Shown: positions 6,417 through 13,131 of the stretch, in pieces
Position numbering within the stretch: the first letter of the stretch is position 1
Layout of the letters: every line of letters begins with the position of its first letter
Source of the DNA: Flavobacteriales bacterium UBA5869
GTDB taxonomy: Bacteria; Bacteroidota; Bacteroidia; Flavobacteriales_D; Crocinitomicaceae
DNA length: 14,642 nt
Direction of reading: 5' to 3'
Assembly: GCA_002432565.1 (NCBI GenBank)
Contig: DJFP01000269.1
Coordinates: 1 to 14,642, forward strand
Notes under the pieces: model-generated
Databases searched by the model: none
Told to the model about the DNA's origin: nothing
The model's input: the letters and a program-made list of their open reading frames with translations, nothing else
Position numbers and translations under genes: made by a program

Positions 6417-6899
6417 CTACGTCAATTTATCAATAATAGACTGATGCTCCGGATAAAGTCCGGCTAGTTCTTGTGCAGTGAACAATTCGAAATCGGCAAA
6501 ATCAAAACCGGGTGCTACTGCGCAGGAAACGAAAGCATAGCCGGTATCATTTTTCAGGTGAGAGCCAAAAATAGTTCTTGCAGGGACCACATGAAAAGGA
6601 ACTTCATTTTGCGTTAAATCGGGTCCGAGTTCGATAATTTGATGTTCACCGTTTTCCAGGATACTGTGGATCAGCAGGGGAGAGCCTTCATGAAAGTACC
6701 AGCATTCATCCGATTGTATCCGGTGGAACCTGGAGACACTGTTTCCGGTGATTAGAAAGTAAATACTTGTTAGGAGCTGCCTGTCTTTTCCCGGGATTGA
6801 TTCTGAAGAACGGTAAGTTTCAGCATAAAAACCACCTTCCGGGTGACTTTTCAGATTGAAGGCTTCAATAAGATCTTTTGCTCTCTGCGGGATTTCCAT
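6417..6899 (-). CDS. DUF985 cupin-fold protein
   Basis: The 160-residue protein matches the Cupin_5 / DUF985 family. It shows AFNLKSHPEGGFYAETYRS near the N-terminus, the YFLITGNSVSRFHRIQSDECWYFHEGSPL cupin motif at about 47-75, and VVPARTIFGSHLKN with VAPGFDFADFELF towards the end. Family members are single-domain beta-barrels; some bind metals or sugar-like ligands, and no reaction is established. It starts at ATG 6899, two bases after the stop of the upstream barrel-protein gene, and abuts the CPBP gene downstream, so it is in the same operon. Cytoplasmic, as no signal peptide is seen. Confidence 0.88.
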   Translation of the reverse strand: MEIPQRAKDLIEAFNLKSHPEGGFYAETYRSSESIPGKDRQLLTSIYFLITGNSVSRFHRIQSDECWYFHEGSPLLIHSILENGEHQIIELGPDLTQNEVPFHVVPARTIFGSHLKNDTGYAFVSCAVAPGFDFADFELFTAQELAGLYPEHQSIIDKLT

Positions 6900-6901
6900 G
6901 T

Positions 6902-7678
6902 TTATTCAATAAGAGGTTTGTTTCCTGAATTTTTTTTCTTTTTGGGTGTTGGAATGAAATACCTGAAATCAATGGTAAAATAGCCTGCTTCAAGTGGCTT
7001 ATAAGCTGATATCTTGTCGCCTTTTTTACTGTATCTAAAAATAGAAACTCCAAAAAATGGCGGTTTGAATGGAACTTTAGCACCAAATCCCAAAAAGAAT
7101 GTTCCTGCTTTCAGTGTACGGTATTCAAGTCCAATTCCGGCATTGAAAGCAAAATATGTCCTTTCTGTTCTTCTTCCCTGGACAAAAATAGTTCTTTCTG
7201 TTTTAGGATGCATGGAATCTTGAACATTTGAAGGATAATGTGTCAATGATATTCCAAGTGATGCATCTGCCAGCCATTTTTTTGTTAGAGGTACATAAAA
7301 AAGAGTATTAAGAGGGATGTCATAATTTGCCAATGCTAATTTTTGACTTCCATAAATGTTTGAATCCGGCATGGAGACAGTTGCTTGGTACAACCTTCTT
7401 ACCTGGGAAATCCCAGTTTCCATGCTAATGTATTTGAATAATCCGATTCGGATAGTAGCTCCGAAAGTAAATCCCCATTTGTTCTCAAAATAGGCAGTCA
7501 TAGCGCCTGAATTATCCTTCAGCTCCGTATGAACAGAACCGATGAAGTTGTTTGGTATAACCGGAGAAGCAGTAATTCCGAAATAGGATGGAAAATGTTG
7601 CTTTTTTTGTTTTTGAGCAATCGAAAGAAAAGAAAGTACGCAGAAAACTGAAACTGAAACTGAAATTGATCTTGGCAT
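6902..7678 (-). CDS. Outer-membrane beta-barrel protein, paralogue B
   Basis: The 258-residue protein has a signal peptide of about 21 residues (MPRSISVSVSVFCVLSFLSIA) and a beta-rich mature part with alternating aromatic/glycine strands, such as WGFTFGATIRIGL and TYFAFNAGIGLEYR. The near-C-terminal strand is GYFTIDFRYFIP. The mature part aligns without gaps over 237 residues to the neighbour at 7738-8508 and is about three quarters identical by eye count. After the last strand there is a lysine-rich tail (PTPKKKKNSGNKPLIE), unusual because barrels often end at the final aromatic. The signal-peptide codons contain a six-base tandem repeat (7645-7668). It is the second gene of the probable four-gene operon. 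Function unknown; a small porin-like or PorT-like barrel is the best guess. Confidence 0.82.
   Translation of the reverse strand: MPRSISVSVSVFCVLSFLSIAQKQKKQHFPSYFGITASPVIPNNFIGSVHTELKDNSGAMTAYFENKWGFTFGATIRIGLFKYISMETGISQVRRLYQATVSMPDSNIYGSQKLALANYDIPLNTLFYVPLTKKWLADASLGISLTHYPSNVQDSMHPKTERTIFVQGRRTERTYFAFNAGIGLEYRTLKAGTFFLGFGAKVPFKPPFFGVSIFRYSKKGDKISAYKPLEAGYFTIDFRYFIPTPKKKKNSGNKPLIE
7645..7668. repeat. Hexanucleotide tandem repeat inside a signal peptide
   Basis: Three perfect copies of AAACTG (7645-7662) and a fourth AAATTG (7663-7668). On the coding strand they encode alternating Ser-Val/Ile pairs (SISVSVSV) in the signal peptide. A gain or loss of a unit would keep the frame and change the hydrophobic core by two residues. 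Confidence 0.8.
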
Positions 7679-7737
7679 ATTGAGAGGTTTGTTTTTAGAA
7701 CGGCTCCTCCTTTAATACCGTTGGAATAACTGCTAAA

Positions 7738-8508
7738 TTATTCGATAATCGGCTTATTGACCGGGTCTTTTTTCTTTTTAGGTGTGGGAATGAAATACCT
7801 GAAATCGATGGTGAAATAACCTGCAGATATCGGTTTATAAGCAGATAGTTGTTTGGCTGTTCCGCTCTGTCTCAAAATAGAAACACCGAAGAATGGCGGT
7901 TTAAACGGAACTTTGGCTCCAAAACCCAGATAGAATGTACCTGCTTTTTCAGTTCGGTACTCAAAACCTACACCGGCGTTGAATGCAAAATAGGTGCTTG
8001 CGGTTCTTCTTCCCTGTATAAAAATAGCTTTTTTGGCTTCAGGCAGCATGGAATCCTGTACATCAGAAGGATAATGTGTAATTGATACTCCAAGGGAAGC
8101 ATCTGCGTACCATTTCTCACTCAGAGGAACGTAAAAAAGTGCATTGAGCGGAATGTCGTAATTCACAAAAGAAAGTTTCTGTTCATCATAGATATTGGAG
8201 TCCGGGATAGAAACCCCCACATTGTAAACTCTTCTGACCTGTGAAATCCCGGTTTCGATACTAATGGTTTTAGTCAGTCCGATCCGGATAGTTGCTCCGA
8301 AGGTGAATCCCCATTTGTTGTGGAAATCGGTTGTCATTGAGCCGGTACTATCTTGCATTTCCGTATGCACTGCACCGATGAAATTATTAGGAATAACAGG
8401 AGAAGCTACAACACCAAAATAGGATGGGAAACGTTCTTTTTTTCGTTTTTGACCAAAGGAAACAAGCGAAAAAGCACAAATAAATAGGATAAATAGGAAT
8501 TTCTGCAT
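7738..8508 (-). CDS. Outer-membrane beta-barrel protein, paralogue A
   Basis: The 256-residue protein has a standard signal peptide (MQKFLFILFICAFSLVSFG, then QKRKKERF) and a mature region matching paralogue B without gaps. Shared landmarks are FPSYFG near the start, SPVIPNNFIG, KWGFTFGATIRIGL, SNIY, NYDIPLN, QGRRT, GFGAKVPFKPPFFGVSI and GYFTIDFRYFIPTPKKKK. Amphipathic strands, an N-terminal signal peptide and no cytoplasmic motifs point to an 8-10-stranded outer-membrane barrel. It is the first gene of the probable operon leading through paralogue B, the cupin and the CPBP protease; the gap to paralogue B is 59 bases. No convincing TAnnTTTG promoter was found ahead of it. Ligand and function are unknown. 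Confidence 0.82.
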   Translation of the reverse strand: MQKFLFILFICAFSLVSFGQKRKKERFPSYFGVVASPVIPNNFIGAVHTEMQDSTGSMTTDFHNKWGFTFGATIRIGLTKTISIETGISQVRRVYNVGVSIPDSNIYDEQKLSFVNYDIPLNALFYVPLSEKWYADASLGVSITHYPSDVQDSMLPEAKKAIFIQGRRTASTYFAFNAGVGFEYRTEKAGTFYLGFGAKVPFKPPFFGVSILRQSGTAKQLSAYKPISAGYFTIDFRYFIPTPKKKKDPVNKPIIE

Positions 8509-8583
8509 TGTACTTTTCTCTCTTTTTCTTTTAAACGGATTTTGTTCTGAACTCGTTGGTAGACTAACGTTGATTTGTAGAAC

Positions 8584-9168
8584 TTATTGTTTCCACTCGG
8601 TTAGGTATTCAATAGGTTTGCGCTGTCCCTTCGGCCATTCTATAGAAGGATATCCCAGGTAAAATAATCCCACGCAGCGCTGTTCATTGGTAAGTCCCAG
8701 GAAATCATGGAAGCGCCCGGACTTCATAATTCCGGGTGTAGACCAGAAAGCACCGATTCCCTGAGCAGTGGCCGTTAAGTGCATATTTTGGACAGCAGAC
8801 GCAATGGCTGCGAAATCATCGTCTTCCGAAATGCGTGTTCCTTCCTCTCTATGAAGTATTAATGCGATTACTGCGCTTGCCATTTTAGGACGGCTCATCA
8901 ATTTTCCCAGTTTACTGTCGACTTGTTTGTCTTTAGGCGTTTCTGATAAATAAATGCTTCCCAAAGCTTCAGACAGATCATTTAGCGCATTTTCCTGGAA
9001 AACAATGAATCTCCATGGCTGTGTCATACCGTGAGTTGGAGCCCAAACAGCATTGTTCAGCAAAAGTTCGATTTGTTCTTTGTGTATTTTTCGGGTACTG
9101 TATTGTTCCGGGTATATGGTTCTTCGATCGCGAATAATCGCTGTTACTTCACTCAGATTGTAACGCAT
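8584..9168 (-). CDS. Nitroreductase-family FMN oxidoreductase
   Basis: From the ATG at 9168 the product has 194 residues. Family features are the N-terminal FMN-phosphate-contacting IIRDRRTIYPEQYS, then NNAVWAPTHGMTQPWRFIVF, ASAVQNMHLTATAQGIGAFWST in the middle, and GLFYLGYPSIEWPKGQRKP at the end. These flavoproteins use NAD(P)H to reduce nitro compounds, quinones or similar acceptors as homodimers in the cytoplasm; the physiological substrate is not readable. A longer frame from GTG at 9204 exists, but it adds a 12-residue lysine-rich leader unlike the family, and a promoter-like TACTTTTA (9192-9185) lies inside it, so I prefer ATG 9168. Confidence 0.88.
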   Translation of the reverse strand: MRYNLSEVTAIIRDRRTIYPEQYSTRKIHKEQIELLLNNAVWAPTHGMTQPWRFIVFQENALNDLSEALGSIYLSETPKDKQVDSKLGKLMSRPKMASAVIALILHREEGTRISEDDDFAAIASAVQNMHLTATAQGIGAFWSTPGIMKSGRFHDFLGLTNEQRCVGLFYLGYPSIEWPKGQRKPIEYLTEWKQ

Positions 9169-9184
9169 TCTTTCATTTTTTTTG

Positions 9185-9192
9185 TAAAAGTA
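9185..9192 (-). promoter_or_regulatory. Weak putative -7 element of the nitroreductase gene
   Basis: On the minus strand 9192-9185 reads TACTTTTA, one mismatch from TAnnTTTG. It ends 16 bases before the preferred ATG at 9168, the same spacing as in the NlpC/P60 and msrA genes. No good -33 box was seen. Confidence 0.3.
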
Positions 9193-9222
9193 CTTCGAAT
9201 TCACGAATTACAGTCCAACAAT

Positions 9223-10656
9223 TTAGCGATCCGAACCATTTCCACCTTCCTTCAATGCCTTTTGGATCAGGAAGAAGGTTTTGTCGATTGTATCATAAGA
9301 ACCATTGGGAACAGGACCCAATGCCGGAGCGCTGATTACATATCCGAACGGGTCTATGAGGATGTAGTACGGGTAATTGACCACATTGTAATTCTTGAAA
9401 ATAGAACTACTTTCTTTGGCAGGAATTACTTTCCAGGGCAATTCATTCTTCAGTTTCGACGCATCAATTTCCGGTTTGTCTTTATAGACCATTACAAAGC
9501 TGAAATTGTCTTTGTAACGCTCATAGATCGGTTTCAGAAGGTTCATTTGTTTCATGTTATCCATACTGTTCGGATCAGCAAAGAACAGGTACAGGTATTT
9601 CTTCTGGAAACTCTGAAGTGTCAGGTCCTGGTTACCGTCTTTCAGCAAAAAATCAGGTGCTTTGGACCCAGAACTTAATTCGGTGAGCCTGAAACGAATA
9701 TTTTGAGCAATAACTTGGTTTTCAGGATATATGGCACCCTTCGAAACACTGTCCAGGATGGTTAGTATATTGGTCTGTGGGTAATCTTTTTCGTAATAAC
9801 ATTCAGCAAGTGTTTTCAACATGATCAGTTCGCGCAGTTTATACTGTTTTGACAAGGTGTATTCCCTTGAAAGCGCTTTGGCAATTGCTGTTGGACTTGA
9901 TTTTAGTATTCCAAGGTAAACCTGGTTATTCAATTCAGAACTAATACGCGGCAGCAGCTTTTCATAAAAATGGAGAATATACTGCATGTAAGCTTCATTC
10001 TGATAGTAAATCGGTGTATTATGGATATAGAAATCGAATTTTTCATACTGGTTGCGTGCGCCCATAAAACGTAGGTCATCCAATTTCGCAATGGTGTATT
10101 TTCTGTGATAGTTGAAATACCTGTCGAGCGTATCTGCTTTGTAATATTTTTCTACATCCATTTTAAAAGTGTCGAGCCGGGCAACGAAATATTTTGAATC
10201 AGCATTGTTCTTGGTGTAATAACGCGTTACAAACTCGTCATTCCAGCGGTTGAACTCCAGGATTTTATAGTTGATGTCATCTTTCGACAGGCCGTAGAAG
10301 ATCAATTCCACGAAATTTCCCGAAGGGTTATACGGGTCGTATTTGCTTTTTTCAGGAAACAATACCTCGTATTTTGCTGAGGGACTGGCAAACATATTTG
10401 CTTTATTGTTTCCGCTTTTTAAGATCAGCTTACGTGTTTCGTCGAGGTTAAAAACCAGGCTGAAAGTACTGTCTTCTCTTACTGTTGAAGATGCAATGCG
10501 TTCTTCTCTCAGTGTAATATAATCTGAAATTTGGTAGACTTCTATTTCTTTTCCTGCATAAGCCGGAGCAAATCCGCTAATCTCTGTGAGTGATTGTCCC
10601 TGGACCCGGGAGAATAGAATAAAAACGAAAAAAAGGATAAGAGTGTATCTGTTCAT
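9223..10656 (-). CDS. Secreted TlpA/thioredoxin-fold protein lacking the redox cysteines
   Basis: The 477-residue protein has a signal peptide (1-20, then QSLTEISGF) and an N-terminal beta-sandwich-like region (about 22-105). A long helical middle part (about 115-325) follows, then a C-terminal thioredoxin-like domain from APDF at 333. In that domain the strand YLYLFFADPNSMDNMKQM (354-371) occupies the place of the WCxxC motif but has no cysteine. The later NYPYYILIDPFG (427-438) matches the cis-proline region, with Pro429. The only cysteine in the protein is C286, in the helical part. It therefore cannot do dithiol-disulfide exchange and is more likely a binding or scaffold protein of the envelope. 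It starts two bases after the coaD stop, hence the same operon. Confidence 0.8.
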   Translation of the reverse strand: MNRYTLILFFVFILFSRVQGQSLTEISGFAPAYAGKEIEVYQISDYITLREERIASSTVREDSTFSLVFNLDETRKLILKSGNNKANMFASPSAKYEVLFPEKSKYDPYNPSGNFVELIFYGLSKDDINYKILEFNRWNDEFVTRYYTKNNADSKYFVARLDTFKMDVEKYYKADTLDRYFNYHRKYTIAKLDDLRFMGARNQYEKFDFYIHNTPIYYQNEAYMQYILHFYEKLLPRISSELNNQVYLGILKSSPTAIAKALSREYTLSKQYKLRELIMLKTLAECYYEKDYPQTNILTILDSVSKGAIYPENQVIAQNIRFRLTELSSGSKAPDFLLKDGNQDLTLQSFQKKYLYLFFADPNSMDNMKQMNLLKPIYERYKDNFSFVMVYKDKPEIDASKLKNELPWKVIPAKESSSIFKNYNVVNYPYYILIDPFGYVISAPALGPVPNGSYDTIDKTFFLIQKALKEGGNGSDR

Positions 10657-10658
10657 GT

Positions 10659-11120
10659 CTAATTAACGAGCTGATCGAAATTTGTTACATACTTATCAAT
10701 TTTCCCGCCATTTTTATAGATCTCGCGAATAATTGTTGCATTGATGGCAAACAAGGATGTATCAGGAATCAGGAAAACTGTTTCTATCTCGGTCATATCC
10801 CGGTTCATCAAAGCTATCGGAACTTCGTAGTTAAAGTCTTTCACATCTCTCAATCCACGTAAAATGTAATTGCAGCCTTCGTCTTTACACATTTCTACGG
10901 TGAGCTTTTGGTAAGTGATTACCCGGATTTTTGGTTCGCCCTCAAAACAACTTTGAATGTGCTGCAATCTCTTTTCCAGCGGGAATAAATAATTTTTGGT
11001 AGAATTGACCCCCACAGCAATAACGATTTCGTCGAACAAACCGAGTCCTTTGCGGATTATATCTTCATGACCTTTTGTAAACGGATCAAAAGATCCCGGA
11101 AAGCAAGCACTTTTTTTCAT
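10659..11120 (-). CDS. coaD: Pantetheine-phosphate adenylyltransferase CoaD
   Basis: The 153-residue protein has the typical CoaD layout: FPGSFDPFTKGHEDII at the N-terminus with the TxGH nucleotidyltransferase motif (T15, H18), NYILRGLRDVKDFNYE (84-99) and a closing ATIIREIYKNGG (128-139) in place of the usual ISSTxVR motif. It transfers AMP from ATP to 4'-phosphopantetheine, giving dephospho-CoA, the penultimate step of coenzyme A synthesis, in the cytoplasm. The ISST segment reads INAT here, a mild departure from the usual motif. It begins four bases after the rsmD stop and ends two bases before the TlpA-like gene, so it lies within a tight operon. Confidence 0.96.
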   Translation of the reverse strand: MKKSACFPGSFDPFTKGHEDIIRKGLGLFDEIVIAVGVNSTKNYLFPLEKRLQHIQSCFEGEPKIRVITYQKLTVEMCKDEGCNYILRGLRDVKDFNYEVPIALMNRDMTEIETVFLIPDTSLFAINATIIREIYKNGGKIDKYVTNFDQLVN

Positions 11121-11124
11121 GTCA

Positions 11125-11661
11125 TTAAAATTGGAAGAAACTAAAGTAAACGTTACCGAAGTTCCTGGTTTCTATATATCCTTCTTCCTGGCTCAGGTCT
11201 GTTTGTTTTCCGTGTTCTATCAAACAAATCCCTCCCTTGTTCAGGAGTTCACGTTTACGTATAATACGAACGATGCTGTCGTGAAATGTGAGGTCGTATG
11301 GAGGATCTGCAAAGATGAGGTCAAAGGTGTCCTCACACTTTTCCAGGTAACCCCGTACTTCATTCTTAGTAATGAGCCATTCGTCTTCGATCCCGAGTTC
11401 GTTTTTCAATTTGTACATGAATTTGATACAAACCGGGTGCTTGTCTACGGAAGTAACATTTCCCGCTTCCCTGGAGAGGAATTCGAGTGAAATATTGCCT
11501 GTCCCTGCACAAAGGTCCAATATATTAAGATTGACCAGGCTGTACCTGTTTTCCAGTACATTGAAAATACCTTCTTTTGCAAAATCCGTTGTGGGTCTTG
11601 AAGGAAAGTTTTTAGGAGGACTAAATCTCCGGGCTTTATAAATTCCTCTTACTATACGCAC
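11125..11661 (-). CDS. rsmD: 16S rRNA (guanine966-N2)-methyltransferase RsmD
   Basis: The 178-residue protein shows MRIVRGIYKARRF at the start and RPTTDFAKEGIFNVL (22-36). It has the SAM-binding motif LDLCAGTGNISLE (48-60), VDKHP as the acidic SAM contact, and catalytic FADPPYD (117-123). This is the RsmD pattern for N2-methylation of G966 in 16S rRNA of the 30S subunit. The start codon is GTG at 11661, inside the last codons of the upstream DUF3822 gene (10-base overlap), which implies translational coupling. It is followed after four bases by coaD; rsmD and coaD are neighbours in many bacteria. Confidence 0.95.
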   Translation of the reverse strand: MRIVRGIYKARRFSPPKNFPSRPTTDFAKEGIFNVLENRYSLVNLNILDLCAGTGNISLEFLSREAGNVTSVDKHPVCIKFMYKLKNELGIEDEWLITKNEVRGYLEKCEDTFDLIFADPPYDLTFHDSIVRIIRKRELLNKGGICLIEHGKQTDLSQEEGYIETRNFGNVYFSFFQF

Positions 11662-12434
11662 AATGTCTGGAATTGAAGGTGAATGGACGGTTGGATTTCT
11701 ATTTTTGATTGTTGGAACAACTGGATCTTTTTTAAATGAGATTCCAAATGTTTCTGAGTATTTTCGATCTGTTCTCCGGTACCATGAAGAAATAATTCGT
11801 TCTTAGAATCAATTTTAAGCTGTGTAAACACAGTTGCCAAATGGTATACAATGTCTTCTTCGCTTTGATATTCCTGGATACTTGTATGTGCAATGTTTCC
11901 ATCTTTTCGGACTACCAGTGAAAACTGCTCTTCGTGGATGACCAAATGGCTGCGCAGCGGAATGAGCGACCCTGTTGTAAGTTGGCGGAGGACATGGGCC
12001 ATTTCATGCTGGATCACAATTCTGGGAGCTTTGAGTATCAGAACGGATTTTACCCACATCGGAAGCTGGTAAATGATTACGGAACTCCATTCGGGCAGAC
12101 GGTTGTAATCGACTTCCCCTTTTGAAATGGTTTTGTGAATCGTATATTGAAGCAGTGTTTCCGGAGTTGAGGCTGCAAACAGCGAGTTAGGTACCAGGCA
12201 GAATTCATGAGCAAAGTAGGAGCAGGAGAAATCATTGAAACGATCCAGGTTCCCAATCTTTTCGATGACCTGGGTCAATACTTCCTTATAGCCTGCATCT
12301 GTTCGTTTGGTACAATTTGCTTTTTCCAATAGCTGGATTTCACTCCCAATGAGCTGGAAGGCTGAAATGCTTTGCTGAGTAATTTCAAGTATTAACTGCA
12401 CAAATTCGTTTTGTACAAATATAAGAAAACTCAT
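11652..12434 (-). CDS. DUF3822 family protein
   Basis: The 260-residue protein (from ATG 12434) resembles the DUF3822 family of Bacteroidota. It opens with a beta-rich segment (VQLILEITQQSISAFQLIGSE); further on it has FCLVPNSLF and, in its second half, a beta-rich ISKGEVDYNRLP...QHEMAHVL region and an FTQLKIDSKNELFLHGTGE region. My recollection is that a structure from this family shows an actin-like (ASKHA) fold, but its function is unknown. No signal peptide is seen. It is the first gene of the operon with rsmD, coaD and the TlpA-like gene. A promoter-like TATATTTG lies inside the frame (12423-12416), so the real start may be GTG at 12401, which would remove 11 residues. Confidence 0.75.
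   Translation of the reverse strand: MSFLIFVQNEFVQLILEITQQSISAFQLIGSEIQLLEKANCTKRTDAGYKEVLTQVIEKIGNLDRFNDFSCSYFAHEFCLVPNSLFAASTPETLLQYTIHKTISKGEVDYNRLPEWSSVIIYQLPMWVKSVLILKAPRIVIQHEMAHVLRQLTTGSLIPLRSHLVIHEEQFSLVVRKDGNIAHTSIQEYQSEEDIVYHLATVFTQLKIDSKNELFLHGTGEQIENTQKHLESHLKKIQLFQQSKIEIQPSIHLQFQTLCV
12416..12423 (-). promoter_or_regulatory. TAnnTTTG match inside the DUF3822 frame start
   Basis: On the minus strand 12423-12416 reads TATATTTG, an exact match to the Bacteroidota -7 element. It lies within codons 4-7 of the longest frame and 14 bases before an in-frame GTG at 12401. It suggests a shorter DUF3822 protein driven from here, but no -33 box stands at the right distance. Confidence 0.35.
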
Positions 12435-12492
12435 TTGGGTTATTCCCTAAAGAGAAGTGAGTTTGTCCTTGTTAATAATCAGGTGTTTTTTA

Positions 12493-12519
12493 GCACGCAG
12501 ATTAATAGATTTCGCAGAT
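12493..12519. repeat. CGCAGAT-family repeat, left flank of GxxExxY gene
   Basis: Two copies of a GCAGAT unit: GCACGCAGAT (12493-12502) and TTTCGCAGAT (12510-12519), separated by TAATAGA. The second is repeated directly at 13053-13062, and the first is inverted at 13141-13150. The repeat ends ten bases before the stop codon of the GxxExxY gene. Confidence 0.6.
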
Positions 12520-12528
12520 ATCTTCTTT

Positions 12529-12906
12529 TTACAAGTTGTTTACTATGCGTGCTATACCTTTTCGCATATTGGAGGTGTTGAAATTTACCAATAATCCAAG
12601 CTTTAGATTTGTCAACCTAAGATAGGTGGTCAACTGTTTAAAGTGAAGGGAAGAAAAATCAGTCACTGATTTGAGTTCAACAATTACCTTATCTTCTATA
12701 ATTAAATCAAGTCTATAAGCTACGTCAAGTTTTATATCCTTATATAAAAAGGGAACTTCAATTTGTCGTTCAACTTTTAAACCCTCTTTCTTAAGCTCAT
12801 AGTATAGAGCGGCTTCATATACACTTTCCAATAATCCCGGACCAACCGTATTGTAAATCTCAAAGATAGCACCTCTGATTTTATAGGATATTTCGTTCTC
12901 TGTCAT
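12529..12906 (-). CDS. GxxExxY protein (PD-(D/E)XK nuclease-like fold)
   Basis: The 125-residue protein is a full-length member of the GxxExxY family (PF13366, PDDEXK_3). The name-giving motif is G24-L-L-E27-S-V-Y30 in VGPGLLESVYEAALYYEL. It is followed by the nuclease-like acidic core: D67 in YRLDLII, E77-L-K79 in VIVELKS, and Q91 in FKQLTTYL. These residues are the pattern of PD-(D/E)XK metal-dependent nucleases, but no activity or partner is established for the family. It is cytoplasmic, without a signal peptide, and starts at ATG 12906. It stands alone between the divergent DUF3822 operon and the RecD-like helicase, bracketed by CGCAGAT repeats, and its surroundings look more A/T-rich than the neighbours. 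Confidence 0.93.
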   Translation of the reverse strand: MTENEISYKIRGAIFEIYNTVGPGLLESVYEAALYYELKKEGLKVERQIEVPFLYKDIKLDVAYRLDLIIEDKVIVELKSVTDFSSLHFKQLTTYLRLTNLKLGLLVNFNTSNMRKGIARIVNNL

Positions 12907-13052
12907 AAGTTGAAGCTAATTACAAAATAGAAATAATACACTATTGACTTTTTTGATTTTTATTCTTAAATTATTGTATATGAGTTGTTAATGAGGGATG
13001 TTCGAGATGTTTTAGCGGGTGAATTATTAGATTTAGCTTCGCTGAACTTGCG

Positions 13053-13062
13053 TTTCGCAGAT
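13053..13062. repeat. CGCAGAT-family repeat, middle unit
   Basis: TTTCGCAGAT, identical to and in the same orientation as 12510-12519 on the other side of the GxxExxY gene. Confidence 0.5.
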
Positions 13063-13131
13063 TCTTAGGTTAAGATCTTGATTGCTTTCCGGCGTCTATC
13101 CAAACATCATTGTTACAACTTTAATAAAAAC

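Noticed and set aside
5868..6899. A toxin/immunity or defence system formed by the CPBP ('Abi') protein and the cupin
   Set aside because: CPBP proteins are named for abortive infection in a few cases only; no toxin, bacteriocin or phage-defence partner is present.
7704..7713. Strong Shine-Dalgarno-like AAAGGAGGAG on the minus strand between the two barrel genes
   Set aside because: It lies about 25 bases before the ATG at 7678, too far to serve it, no start codon with an open frame follows at the right distance, and this phylum rarely uses such sites.
9169..9204. GTG start at 9204 extending the nitroreductase by 12 residues
   Set aside because: The added residues do not resemble the family N-terminus and contain the promoter-like element; ATG 9168 fits better.
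9031..9678. 215-codon plus-strand open frame opposite the nitroreductase and TlpA-like genes
   Set aside because: It is antisense to two well-supported genes, its translation resembles no family, and it crosses their intergenic gap; a shadow frame.
12991..13068. 25-codon plus-strand frame (MRDVRDVLAG...) in the GxxExxY/helicase interval
   Set aside because: Too short, no promoter or ribosome-binding signal, and its end runs into a CGCAGAT repeat unit; most likely chance.
12472..13127. TTAATAA at 12472-12478 and 13121-13127 as a target-site duplication around the GxxExxY cassette
   Set aside because: The motif is only seven A/T bases, the right copy lies inside the proposed boundary, and such matches are common in A/T-rich spacers.
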